Below are positions 44,354 through 54,009 of a stretch of 64,000 nt of DNA, piece after piece. Position 1 is the first letter of the stretch. Every line of letters begins with the position of its first letter. Made by a program: the position numbers and the translations under genes. The stretch is from Agelas oroides (Eukaryota; Porifera; Demospongiae; Agelasida; Agelasidae): assembly GCA_949130485.1 (NCBI GenBank), contig OX422202.1:4433292-4497291 (forward strand). Direction: 5' to 3'. The notes beneath the pieces are model-generated. The model ran no database searches. It had not been told where the DNA came from and saw only the letters and a program-made list of their open reading frames with translations.

Positions 44354-44669
44354 GAGTGTTCAACATCAGCAACAAACTCCTTGTGTCTCTTGACATTCTC
44401 TTGAGGATGAGAGAACATATCCAGAAGGGGGAACCACCTGGCAATTGTGCTGAGGCTGTGTTTCGCTCCACTCTAAAGATGCCCAATGCACCTCAGTTAC
44501 CAGAGGAGCAAGTGCGCTACTTAGTGGAGAAGTTGTATGATGGCTTCTTTGCTTTTGAGGCCTTGACAGAGACTGGGATTTGGGCATTTGTGGGATATGC
44601 GGTATCTGCCCGCTGTTTGAAAGTGGAGATCGAAACTGTAAAAACTGTACCCCACTAACAAACAGCATG
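44354..44669 (+). pseudogene. KDZ-like gene, exon 6, with one-base frameshift
   Basis: It begins after CACTACAG: FNISNKLLVSLDILLRMREH and QVRYLVEKLYDGFFAFEALT. Near 44563-44575 the meaningful frame moves by one, to DLGICGICGICPLFESGDRN with CKNCTPL, a cysteine pair expected after 'FEAL-x-x-RD' in this family. It ends ATG/GTAAAT in phase 0 in the second frame, which joins exon 7 correctly. So the shift is a lesion or base error, not a mis-set exon border. Confidence 0.66.
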
Positions 44670-44739
44670 GTAAATTTTCACAGCATAGCTACATACGCAA
44701 ACATCTTGTAGTGTTTATATGATATCTTTTTCCTCTTAG

Positions 44740-45117
44740 GTGGTGTGGCCAGTTTCCAGCGAAGTGGATGCTATCAAGGGTGTTGTGGATGTTGAAAAGT
44801 GGTGGGGGTATGTGGATAGCAAAGTAGTGGAAGCAGCAGTCTTCAAGTCGGCAACACCTGAGCCAGTGAGCGCCACAGATATTGCATCATGGATCCCACC
44901 AAGTTGCAGAAGCTCCACTGTCCTGAACACAGAGCATTTGAAGACCTCTTCCACCATTGACCCCCATAATGGCAAGCCATTTGGATGCCCTAAGAAGCTG
45001 GCAGAGCTTGTTAGAAGGGGCAAATATAATCCTTTAGAGTCAAACAAGCTGACAATTTCAGAATTGAAGCATATAGCAGCAGAGGTGGAGATGCCATCTT
45101 GTGTAGCACCAACAAAG
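44740..45117 (+). CDS. KDZ-like gene, exon 7: VD-x-x-W linker domain
   Basis: The acceptor TTTTTCCTCTTAG opens VVWPVSSEVDAIKGVVDVEK, WWGYVDSKVVEAAVF, IASWIPPSCRSSTVLNTEHL and a basic segment to AAG/GTATAT. The 'V-D-V-x-x-W-W...W-I-x-P...VLNTE-L' pattern fits HMGXB3-type proteins. No lesion. Confidence 0.7.
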
Positions 45118-45211
45118 GTATATTGTAGCTGATGACTTGCATTTGAAGTTAATAAAGCCGTTGCACATTCATAGTGGAGCATTTCAGACTAAAGGTTATG
45201 TTTCTCCCCAG

Positions 45212-45337
45212 CCACAGCTACTAAGACACTTGGACCAACTGTACTCGTACCTCATCCAAGGAAAAAGTGAGTGTCACACCTTTGATGCAGTTCCAAAGTG
45301 CTCTGGTGGAAAGATCTTCAAAAATTGTCATCATCAG
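45212..45337 (+). CDS. KDZ-like gene, exon 8
   Basis: It begins after TTTCTCCCCAG and reads LLRHLDQLYSYLIQGKSECH then CSGGKIFKNCHHQ, phase 0 to phase 0, with the C-x-H phrase that precedes the DDE core in this family. Confidence 0.65.
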
Positions 45338-45534
45338 GTGCATTAAACAATGATGCTGTTGTTAATTTGTCTGTCTGTTTCATTTTCCTCAGTCTCATAA
45401 TAAAAAAAATTAGCTATAGCTCCAAGTGACGCAAATTGTATTATCTGTGACTCTAAGGAAGCATGCCTTGTACACTGTACATGTAGCTACATTCAGATTG
45501 GCTAGCTTTGAATATGTAAACCCTTATACTGTAG

Positions 45535-45740
45535 GTTGTATCAGCAGCAAAGTATGTCATGAAGAAGGAGAGCATGTTGACCTGCTGCTGTCATCAAAGC
45601 ACTGGCCTGTTGTATTTGCTGTTGACATGGCCTGTGATGTTACAGCTCATGTAGAAGTCCGTCATCCAAAGCTTGCCAATGCTCTTTGGGGGGAGGGAAG
45701 AGCATGCTTTCAAAAACCACATCCTCGGAATGACCCACAG
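45535..45740 (+). pseudogene. KDZ-like gene, exon 9: first Asp of the DDE core, with frameshift
   Basis: In the frame set by exon 8 it reads VVSAAKYVMKKES; within 45561-45575 the meaningful frame changes to HVDLLLSSKHWPVVFAVDMA (first catalytic-type Asp) and CDVTAHVEVRHPKLANALW, to CACAG/GTTTGT. Both frames belong to the family pattern, so a single-base lesion or error separates them. Confidence 0.65.
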
Positions 45741-45800
45741 GTTTGTATTCACATCGATATTTATTACAGCATTCCACATTATGCCTTTTTATTTGTATAG

Positions 45801-46304
45801 GTGATTCAGCACCCAGAATTTAAAACTGCCATGAACTTGTCTGCCAACACCATCAGCAGCATAGAAGACACAAAGCGAGATCACACTTACTCCCACAGCA
45901 TGGTCCATCCCTTGACAAATGAAGTCGACTGTTACATTGTTGGTGACAGATTTCATGATGGTCACAAAACATCTGGCCACAAGAAGACGACTTGTAAATA
46001 TCATAGTATAGACCTGTGTCCAGAGTTGGTTGGCTTTCAAAGCGCAACATCAGAGGTGTTGAACTCGAAGATAAAACAACACGACTGCAGTCAAGCAACC
46101 AACAAAATCTTCACCACTACTTTTTTTTACAACCGCCTTATGGACCACTGGAACAACTTGCAGATTGTTCATAAGCAGTGGTTGCAGATGCAAAGGAGAG
46201 CTGAACCAGGAGAAACTGTAGGTAGAGATGTGTACCACCGTTTTTGTTACGTATGCACTGCATGCCACAAATGTGGACATACAGCAGCCAACTGCCTTCA
46301 GTGA
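45801..46304 (+). CDS. KDZ-like gene, exon 10: DDE core and C-terminal knuckle
   Basis: The acceptor TTTATTTGTATAG opens VIQHPEFKTAMNLSANTISS, then VDCYIVGDRFHDGHKTSGHK with the second Asp and paired His, CKYHSIDLCPELVG, SATSEVLNSKIK with the Glu position, and FFYNRLMDHWNN. It ends with CYVCTACHKCGHTAANC, a compact zinc knuckle, and a stop at 46302-46304. It is intact over 167 residues. No poly(A) signal is obvious nearby. Confidence 0.72.
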   Translation: MIQHPEFKTAMNLSANTISSIEDTKRDHTYSHSMVHPLTNEVDCYIVGDRFHDGHKTSGHKKTTCKYHSIDLCPELVGFQSATSEVLNSKIKQHDCSQATNKIFTTTFFYNRLMDHWNNLQIVHKQWLQMQRRAEPGETVGRDVYHRFCYVCTACHKCGHTAANCLQ

Positions 46305-46309
46305 CAACA

Positions 46310-46570
46310 GGTATAGCTAGTTATATTCTTCAGCATGACAGTGTGTATATTAACCACTCCTGAATTCCTTTTACCACACAGCTAGTAGCTATCTCCCTAG
46401 TTGACAGTACATTTTTTATTTGTGCTTGGTTTTTGAGTCATTACATCTGCTGTTAGAAAATTAATATTGGCTCAAAAATGGAGCATCCCAACATAATTAT
46501 AGAAGACCAAAAATGATGCCATTTCAGGTGAAGGAGAAAAGTATATAGCAGAGGTGTTGTAGCACCAAAA
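46310..46570. other. 3' flank of the KDZ-like gene; nothing else seen
   Basis: AT-rich sequence without a clear AATAAA. Confidence 0.3.
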
Positions 46571-46574
46571 ACAG

Positions 46575-46860
46575 AAAGTAAGGTAGATGGTGGTATAATT
46601 TACGAGACAACACCAATTATGGTTTTATGGGTTTATTAAAATTGACGGATATTGATACCTTGGCTAAATATTGTCCTTTCTCACTTTCTTACATGAAAGG
46701 TTATAATGACTAGATATGCTAGTCACGCTTTATTGTGGGTTACATTTTGAGGCAATTTTCCCACATATTTTGATGAAAAACCTGGGACATGATAGCTAGG
46801 TAAGCAAAAGAGTTTCAGCACAACCTTCTAGGTTCAAAGTATGTAGCTAACTGCATAGAA
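46575..46860 (+). repeat. Dispersed repeat, copy 2 (first copy at 7760-8060)
   Basis: Same order and orientation of blocks as copy 1, including GATACCTTGGCTAA and AGCACAACCTTCTAGGTT. No coding content. Confidence 0.65.
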
Positions 46861-47063
46861 AATGATGCAAACTAACATGTCTCATATAACAGCTTCACTA
46901 GTGTGTATAACAAAAGTAACAGCTAACTCTATATCTTACAACACATACCGCTACTGGGGTTATGGACTATGTAATGAGCAATATTTCTTGATGGTATGTC
47001 CTGCTATAGAAAAGGGTAAAAGCACTACAATATAGATTTCTAATACCAAGAAATTTATATAGT

Positions 47064-47218
<155 letters not shown>

Positions 47219-47290
47219 CTATAGCTAGTATAGTTACAATATAAAATGTGTATATAAAAAGTGTAGTATTATTTTGAAATACTACACTTA

Positions 47291-47365
47291 TTGACCAATC
47301 AGATTAGTATTACACTTTTTTGACAGTAAAGTATCAAAAAGTGTAATACTAATCTGATTGGTCAA
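47291..47365. repeat. Hairpin with CCAAT boxes
   Basis: TTGACCAATCAGATTAGTAT and its exact complement, with ACACTTTTT/AAAAAGTGT, form arms of about 33 bases around AGTAAA. Each arm carries a CCAAT box (ACCAATCAG). It lies just before a CpG-rich stretch (47366-47790). Confidence 0.88.
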
Positions 47366-47675
47366 TGCGAAGCGCCGCGTACGTGGTTGCTACAGGAACG
47401 CTGCGGACGCAGCCGTTCATTTTTCAAATTTGGGTGGAGCAGAAGGCGGAGCTCTCTTTTTCGGACTACAATGCGAATAGCTGCATGCTGTAACAGCGCT
47501 TTACTGTTAGCAGAGCAATAAAATTATCGAGCGAAGGTGCTTCAGAAGTCGTGTCGACGTTGAAGAGTATAGGCAGTAGCGAGAACGGCCCTGACGAGTA
47601 TGCTTGCAAAACTACGGAAGCTCGGCACTGGTTGGCAAGCGCTGTGTTACTGCGTTCGGCTTGTGCTTGCGAGTT

Positions 47676-47788
47676 TAGCCTCATATTCGGGTTTTATCGC
47701 CACAGCGTTTGCCGCTTGCGGTACCACGAAGGTTAGTAGGTGCTACAGACGGCAAACGCCGTGGTGAGAAAGCTTGGTTACGAGGCTA
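47676..47788. mobile_element. Short TAGCCTC-ended hairpin (family A-like)
   Basis: TAGCCTCATATTCGGGTTTT on the left and TAGCCTCGTAACCAAGC inverted on the right, with inner ACAGCGTTTGCC/GGCAAACGCCGT arms. No exact target duplication is seen. Confidence 0.55.
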
Positions 47789-47891
47789 ATAACTTTCGAG
47801 TGCCTCGTCACCGAAGCTCAGCAGTGCATGGCTTCTAGGAGCCGTTTTGATGGCAGCTGAATGTGGATTATAAAGCTATAGTATTAATACG

Positions 47892-48028
47892 TGATAGCAT
47901 GGTTTGCTGTGGTATTTGGGATTAATAGCACTCGTAATGCAGTAAATTGTACTCGGCTGCGCCTCGTACAATTATTTCTGCATTACTCGTGCTATTAATC
48001 CCAAATACCACAGCAAACCATGCTATTA
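47892..48028. repeat. Near-perfect hairpin, about 60-bp arms
   Basis: ATAGCATGGTTTGCTGTGGT at 47894 and its complement ending at 48028, continuing through GGGATTAATAGCA and GTAATGCAG segments. The centre is TCGGCTGCGCCTC. It directly abuts the 3' tail of the LINE at 48030. Confidence 0.88.
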
Positions 48029-48330
48029 CATATACTTATTATTATTGCTTTACAGCACAGTATGACATGACAGAATATGTAGAACTCAAGTGTGGGTGAG
48101 GAGTGAAGCTGATACAAAGTACAGTGCTGAAGGACTGCTACAGAGAGGGATAGCAGCCTGAACAAAACAAAGTGAAACATAACAAACAATAGCACAATGA
48201 CTAATACAAATATTAATTTTGAGCAGATTATAATAGTAGTGCTTTGTAAAGTTAATCATGATTTAGTTCAAATTCAAAGTAGCATGAGTGGATTATCCAA
48301 TTGTTGACTGAAGTGGAAGTCATTAGTTAG

Positions 48331-51260
48331 TTACTGAAGAAAAGTAGACTTGGGCAGTAGTGAACACTTGCTGCATGGACAGCAGAAGTGGTATGAACAT
48401 GGGTTGTTGCTGTCAAAGTTCTGAACGAATGAGTTCCAGAATAAGTTGGTGAGCTTGATCTTGATTGATTCATAGCTCAGTTGCAAGTCAATTGGTGGGA
48501 GTGCATTCCATAGATGAGGAAATCTGTTGAAATAAAAGTTCTTGAATCTGTTAGTTTTTACAAATGGCTGAACGAGTTTGCTGTGGCTCCCTGATCTTGT
48601 TGCATTAGAGCTGAAAGAAGTATATTGGGAAATATTAAAAGAACTGCAATTCAGAGCCGATTGTTTTAAGCTTCTTACAAAGAACAATATATCTTGGAGT
48701 TCCAAAGTCATCATGAGAGGGAGCAAGTGTAATTTTAAAAGCCGACTTCTGTAACCGGTGTAGTGACCGTTTAGAATAAATTTTGTTGCTCGACGCTGGA
48801 TTTGTTCCAAACTTTTTATATCTTTAATCAAGACAGGTCTCCAAATCTGAGAACCGTAGAGCAGTTGTGAGCGGACCAAGGAAATGTATAAACTCTTTCT
48901 TGTTGTGATGCTGTTAGTTGCCGAGAAAGTTCTACGGAGCAGACCAAGAATACGATAATTTTTATGCTTTGGAAGAGATTTGAGCAATATGCTTAGACCA
49001 GGAGAGATCGTAAGACATAGTGATGCCAAGATCCTTGTGATGAGTACATGAAGTGATTTCGTAATTGTTGATGTAGTAGGGAAAGAGGTTGGAACTGCTA
49101 TAATTGTTTGAACTGAAGGACAACAGTGAGCATTTGGACTCATTGAAGAGCAGCTTCCACTCAGAACTCCAGTTGGAGAGCTTGTCGAGATCAGATTGTA
49201 AATGTTGACGGTCAAGAGGAGATGATATGGGGGACAGACATTTGGTGTGGTCTGCGAACAATAGTGGTATGGAGTGCAGTACATACTGAGGAAGGTCATT
49301 GATGAAGAGTAAGAATAGAAGAGGCCTGAGAATGCTTCCCTGGGGAACTCCAGAGAGGACAGGCAGTATGGAAGAGTTGGAACCGTTGATGGATACGTGT
49401 TGGACTCCATTGTTAAGGTACTCACGGAACCACTTCCATAAGTTGCCAGTAATACCGATTTTCCAAATCTTTGAGAGTAATTCGTAGTGGGGCACCGAGT
49501 CAAATGCCTTTTTAAAATCCAAGTATAATTATAACATCACAAGTGTCATTACTGTTGAGAATGCGGTGGACATTGTCCAGGAAAACTAGGAGTTGTTGTG
49601 TGGTGGAGCAGTATTTGAGGAAGCCAAACTGGGATGATGATATAATACCATGGGATAAGACGAACTTACTTAGGTTGTCATAGATGAGGCGTTCGAGAAC
49701 TTTTGAGGTAATGCATAGGAGTGACACAGGTCGGTAGTTGCTAACTAGAGATTTCTCTCCAGATTTGTAGATGGGGGTTATGGAGTGGTGCTTCCATTCT
49801 GAAGGAATAGCATGCTTGGAGATGCTTAGTGAGAACAAGTGGTGTAGAGGAATATAAAGTGCTAGGGCACAATGTTTGAGTAGTTTTGAACCAATACAGT
49901 CGACACCCATTGACTTAGCTGGATCAAGTGATGATAGAGCTGAGAATACATCAAGTTCTGTAAATGAAATGTTAGTGATGTTAGGATAAGTCAAGGTAGG
50001 CTCAGGAGAGGGTGGAAGAGAGGGATTGCTGAGGCTAGGTTTGTACACTGAGTGGAAGAATGTGTTAAACAGGTCTGCCTTTTCCGAGTCTGAGGTAGCA
50101 CTAGCTGTGTTAAGAAAGACAGTGGAAGGAATGGTGCTGCTGTTGGGAAGTGACCGTATGTAGTCGTTGATCTTTAAATTACAGTTACCAGCAAAGTTTG
50201 CCACAAGTCTAGACTCATAGAGTGATTTTGCAGATTGAATTTTGTCACAAAGATTCGAACTTTGCTTTTCTAGTTTGTAGGGTGTGGGTTTTTTTTAGAT
50301 ACTTTCTTACGTAGAGTATGTAGACATTTGGATAAGTGTCTAAGTTCGGGTGTGAACCGGCGAGGATACTGGTGACGACGCAATCTCACTTTGGGGATGA
50401 AGAAGGTCATACCTTCATAAATAGCATTTTTGATTGCGTACCACACTAATTCAATATCTTGCAACAGAAGACATGGAGAGAAGTCGAAGTCAAGAAGATA
50501 GGAGCAGAGTCCATTGTAATCAGCCTTAGGATAATCGTAAACATACTTTGGCATATAGCGAGAGTGGGATGGTAGAGTGGTAGACAGATGGAAAGTGAGA
50601 GTGAAGTGATCTGATGTAACTAGATGACCAGAGGAATGAATAGTAAGATTTCGAACACAATCGTCTGAGTTAGTTATGATGAGGTCAAGATGTTACCTCC
50701 AGTGTGTGTAGGCTTGTCGTTGATTTGTAAAAGGGCATTGTCAAAAATGAAGTCACAAAAATTCCTAGAAGCACTTGATGTAGCTGTGAGGCTGTCCCAA
50801 ATAACATCAGGGAGATTGAAATCTCCGACAAGAACTATAGAGTTTCTTGGGTTTGAGTGGAGTATTTCAGATAGGTACAATACGATTTCATTTAGCTGGA
50901 GGTTGTCGTTACAAGGGGGGTTGTAGATACAACATATAGTAATCGGTTTACGGAGCATTAGATTGACGGATACAACCTCGATTGGGTTAGAAACAACAGC
51001 TGTGGATACATTGACAGCAGTAGCGGGAATTGTGTCTCGAATAGCAATCATGACTCCACCACCGCGAGAATGTCTGTCTTTACGGAAAATACAGTAGTTG
51101 GTAGGTAGGATTTCCTGATCATAAATGAAATCGGATAACCATGTTTCGGAAACAAAAACAATGTCGTAATTAAATGAGTAAATCAATGATTGGAATTTAG
51201 CTATTTTGTTGACAAGGCTTAGAGCATTGAAATAGCAACATGTAATCGGATCGTTCTGAT
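48331..51260 (-). pseudogene. LINE ORF2: AP endonuclease and reverse transcriptase, inactivated
   Basis: Endonuclease: FNALSLVNKIAKFQSLIYSF, DIVFVSETWLS, DRHSRGGGVMIAI and LVGDFNLPDVIWD are the usual Glu and Asp/Asn catalytic landmarks. Reverse transcriptase: EWKHHSITPIYKSGEKSLVS, NYRPVSLLCITSKVLERLIY, SSSQFGFLKYCSTTQQLLVF, MDFKKAFDSVPHYELLSKIW, LSGVPQGSILRPLLFLLFIN, then LLFADHTK. The catalytic FADD box reads FADH: codon CAC at 49247-49249 replaces the second Asp. Thumb and tail: HHKDLGITMSYDLSWSKHI, LVRSQLLYGSQIWRPVL, FPHLWNALPP and a Cys-rich end. Frame changes lie near 51215, 50674, 50270, 49515 and 49000. Confidence 0.88.
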
Positions 51261-51324
51261 GGTTAATGCAAATTGGATTATTGTGTGAAGCACTTGTTGT
51301 ATTGTGATTAGGATTGAATAGTCA

Positions 51325-52421
51325 ATCAGAGGCATTGGCCTGATCATTGTTAGGAGGGTCATAATCGTTAGAGGGGACAATGCCTTGAATAGAAGAAGAC
51401 AGATTGGATTCCGTATTTCCTGAGTTATCGTCGGTTCCAGCTGTGTCTGAGATATGGTTGTTGGCCACGAGACTGACAGGGGCATGAAGCTTGAAAGCTG
51501 AGGCAGAAGCTGAACCATACTTTTTCTTTTTGATAAAAATGCTATTACCACGAATTCTGATATCTTTTTTGTCAGTACCTGACTCGATGAGTAACTTCCT
51601 TTGGCATAACAGTGTTGCTTCAGTAGATCTTTCATGAGGTGACTGGTGAGGTTTGATAAAGACTACAGGAGTCGAAGATTGTAGTAATTTGTGCCGGTTG
51701 GCCAGAATGCTCAGTGCGTCACATGAGCGATTAAGCTTCACTAGTGATGGTCGATTGCGTCCCTCGGTGTAGCTACCCAACCTCACACAGTCGTGAATTG
51801 CTTGGCAGGTAATATCAGGGCAAACCTCCTGAATGGTCTCACTGGCTGACTTTGTATCGTTGCTCATTCACACATGTCTAGGGGTACCCTTCTTACACTC
51901 TTCAATGCCATACATAATTACATTGAATTTACGGTCATCAGGACTTACCAAAGCTCTTTCAGCTGCAGAGTTCCTGCCAGACTTGGGAGCTGTAGTGGAC
52001 TTTGTCTTTCTCTTTACCACAGAGCTCCATCTATTCGAGTTGCCTTCCAACAAGCGAGAGCTCTCTTGCAGCTGCTCACCCTCGGAGTCGCTAGTGGACA
52101 CTGTAGGGTAGTTGTCACACAGCTGCCTTCCTTTTGCTAGCAGTTCTTTCGTCACGGCCAGTTCAGCTTTTAGGCGCTCTACCTCAGCCACCAGTTGTAG
52201 AACTCGTTCGTTTTGAAGTGCCTGGTTGCAGACCATGGGCGGGAAGAGGAGGTAGTGAACTGTTTGTGGTGGGTGACAGAGACACCTGCACAGTAGTGGT
52301 GGAACGTTAGTCTGCATTGGCCCTCACACTGGATAGTGTCTTCTTTGTTCTCTGCTATCGGGCGACAACAGAGGTCACAGTTGGAAGAGTCTTTGTTTGC
52401 TGTCTTCTTTTTTGGAGGCAT
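51325..52421 (-). pseudogene. LINE ORF1: PHD finger, coiled coil, RRM-like
   Basis: It starts MPPKKKTANKDSSNCDLCCR with a PHD-type zinc finger (CDLC...CEGQC...HHYC). A one-base shift near 52240 leads into VLQLVAEVERLKAELAVTKE, a coiled coil, a basic Ser/Thr linker, then KFNVIMYGIEECKKGTPR, the first strand of an RRM-like fold. An in-frame TGA follows, and MSNDTKSASETIQEVCPDIT, DCVRLGSYTEGRNRPSLVKL and a basic stretch continue to 51325. PHD fingers occur in ORF1 of some CR1-type elements. Confidence 0.78.
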
Positions 52422-52594
52422 TTCAAACGCGTCCTTCAATTTATGTTTTGAATATTGCACAATAAAATTTAAAGTCTTATAGGTAGGTGAATCCCTATAA
52501 CCCCAGGTAGTGGGCAGCCCTAGTCCTACCCTAATTAGCCCTAACCCTTAACTCAAAGCCCAAACTCTAAACATCCATCCACCCCGCCCACCTC

Positions 52595-52664
52595 TAGCCT
52601 CGTACCCAGGCTCTTTCCCGCGCACGGAAAGAGGAAATGAGCCTGGGGACGAGCTCGAGGCTAA
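52595..52664. mobile_element. 70-bp family A mini-foldback, 8-bp TSD
   Basis: TAGCCTCGTACCCAGGCTC and the inverted right end with GAGCCTGGGGACGAGCTCGA form a tiny palindrome around TTTCCCGCGCACGGAAA. The exact duplication CCCACCTC flanks it (52587-52594, 52665-52672). It lies within the satellite unit, whose other copies show the empty site. Confidence 0.85.
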
Positions 52665-53086
52665 CCCACCTCCCTCACCGGCAGCCAATGCAGTATAGCA
52701 GTAGCATTGGTTATACTAAGTGAGTAACAGACAGAGGTAGGAAAGCAATATTTCTACTTCCTGCACGTTTTTAGGTAGATGAAACTCTAAACCCAGGTAT
52801 AGTGGGCATATGCATGCAGCCCTAGCCCTAACCTAATCCTAACCAATAACTCTAACCCAAATTCTAAAGACCCATCCATCCCACCCACCTCCCTATAACA
52901 TGCACTGGCAGCCCAATATAGCAGTATAGTATTGGTGATAGCTTTCTAATTAACGGAGTAACAGACAGAGGTAGGCAGTATTATGACTTCCTTCATGCTT
53001 TCAGTATAGTTAGATTAAACTCTAACCCCAAGTAGCTATGCTATAGTGGGCATATGCATGCAGCCCTAGCCCTACCCAAACCTATC

Positions 53087-53124
53087 CCTAACCCCAACCC
53101 TAACCCTAACCCTAACCCTAACCT
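53087..53124. repeat. Interstitial telomere-like repeat (CCCTAA)n
   Basis: A run of CCCTAA units (about five, one with a CCCCAA variant) lies in the third satellite copy. TTAGGG is the animal telomere repeat. Its setting inside a CCCTAA-rich satellite suggests local growth rather than a chromosome end. Confidence 0.85.
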
Positions 53125-53190
53125 TATCCCTAACCAATAACTCTAACCCAAATTCTAAACATCCATCCACCCCACCCACCTCCCTATAAT

Positions 53191-53554
53191 AGGCCTACCG
53201 AGAGGGGGGGGGGGGGGGGGGGGGGGGGGGAGCAGGGGATACTTCCTCGGGGCCCCCAAACATGTATTGAGAAAAAGGGCCCCACGAGGCTTTTAAATGA
53301 ATTTTTATTTTTTACCTTTCTGGGCTTCATCTTACTCTTTTTCTTTCGCTTTCCATTGCATTGTCTGGACCCAATGAGTGAATGCTTGGGTAGAATAATC
53401 AGTAAGGCTTTCTTCGACGCGTGTGTAAACACGCGGAACCAACACCGTTGATTAATTGCCACGCCTACTACAAATAATTTGTACCAGCAAAATTTGGGCG
53501 CGTTTCGCGCGTGAAATCTTTCCCCGGGCTCCCCCTACTCTCTCGGCGGCCCCG
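53191..53554. mobile_element. MITE inserted in the satellite, probable 8-bp TSD
   Basis: The ends AGGCCTACCGAGAGGGGG and, inverted, CGGGGCCGCCGAGAGAGTAG are flanked by CCTATAAT (53183-53190) and CCTATAAC (53555-53562), 7 of 8 identical. It includes a G-run of about 30 at 53203-53232. The minus-strand open frame within it has no familiar motif. Confidence 0.65.
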
Positions 53555-53689
53555 CCTATAACAGCCATGCACAGGCAGCAGTAGTATTGGTTAGCTACTG
53601 CATTGGTGTTGCCAATTTAGTGTTGTACTGAATACCAATTTTACTGCTGTTGTCTATTTAATACTGCCATTTCCCATTCCCACGTACTG

Positions 53690-54000
53690 GTGTCCTATTC
53701 TAATACTGGTGTCCTATTCTAATACTGGTGTTGCCTATTCTAATACTGGTGTCCTATTCTAATACTGGTGTTGCCTATTGTAATACTGGTGTTGCCTATT
53801 CCCAATACTGGTGTTGCCTATTCGTGTTGCCTCCTATTCCCAATACTGGTGTTGCCTATTCTAACCTATTCCCAATACTGGTGTTGCCTATTCTAATACT
53901 GGTGTTGCCTATTCTAATACTGGTGTTTCCTATTCCCAATACTGGTGTTTCCAATTCCCAATACTGGTGTTTCCCATTCTAATACTGGTGTTGCCTGTTC
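53690..54000. repeat. 22-bp minisatellite, second locus, opposite orientation
   Basis: Units TATTC(CCA/T)AATACTGGTGTTGCC repeat with length variation, about 13 copies. The unit is the reverse complement of the 27340-27932 unit with about three changes. The plus-strand open frame across it is a by-product. Confidence 0.9.
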
Positions 54001-54009
54001 ATTTACTGC

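Larger units (their letters stand above)
42037..46304 (+). pseudogene. KDZ-transposase / HMGXB3-like gene, 10 exons, lightly damaged
   Basis: Ten plus-strand exons: 42037-42432, 42832-43260, 43332-43400, 43518-43702, 43812-44013, 44354-44669, 44740-45117, 45212-45337, 45535-45740 and 45801-46304. From exon 2 on, all introns have GT and AG and matching phases. Domain order: N-terminal Cys cluster, SWIM finger, helical region, CxC5/CxC6-like Cys cluster, conserved linker, DDE-type core, terminal Cys/His knuckle. Vertebrate HMGXB3 keeps a related CxC5/KDZ-derived C-terminus, which is the best comparison I know. Candidate acidic residues are in AVDMACD, VGDRFHDGHK and SEVLNSK. Lesions: TGA at 42052-42054, one-base shifts near 44563-44575 and 45561-45575, and a stop at 42430-42432 next to a hairpin. 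It is either a host gene with sequence errors or a young dead transposon gene. Confidence 0.7.
48030..52470 (-). mobile_element. Nearly full-length CR1/L2-like LINE
   Basis: Minus-strand non-LTR retrotransposon: ORF1 (PHD finger, coiled coil, RRM-like) from 52421 to 51325, ORF2 (endonuclease, reverse transcriptase, C-terminal domain) from about 51250 to 48331, then about 280 bases of 3' UTR ending in an AATAATAATA-type tail at 48030-48047. The 5' UTR is short and ends where the satellite at 52480 begins. Both ORFs carry stops and frame changes, so it is inactive. The order, the AP-type endonuclease and the microsatellite-like tail fit the Jockey superclade (CR1/L2/Rex1). Confidence 0.88.
52480..53640. 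repeat. Satellite, about 240-bp unit, about 3 copies, with CCCTAA words
   Basis: GAGTAACAGACAGAGGTAGG recurs at about 52722 and 52956, GGGCATATGCATGCAGCCCT at 52804 and 53048, and ACATCCATCCACCCC at 52571 and 53159, giving a period of about 235-245. Each unit includes AACCCTAA-rich stretches and a GCAGTAT...ATTGGT segment. Copies 1 and 3 are interrupted by MITEs at 52595 and 53191. Confidence 0.82.

Noticed and set aside
53728..53982. 84-codon plus-strand open frame
   Set aside because: Part of the second 22-bp minisatellite array.
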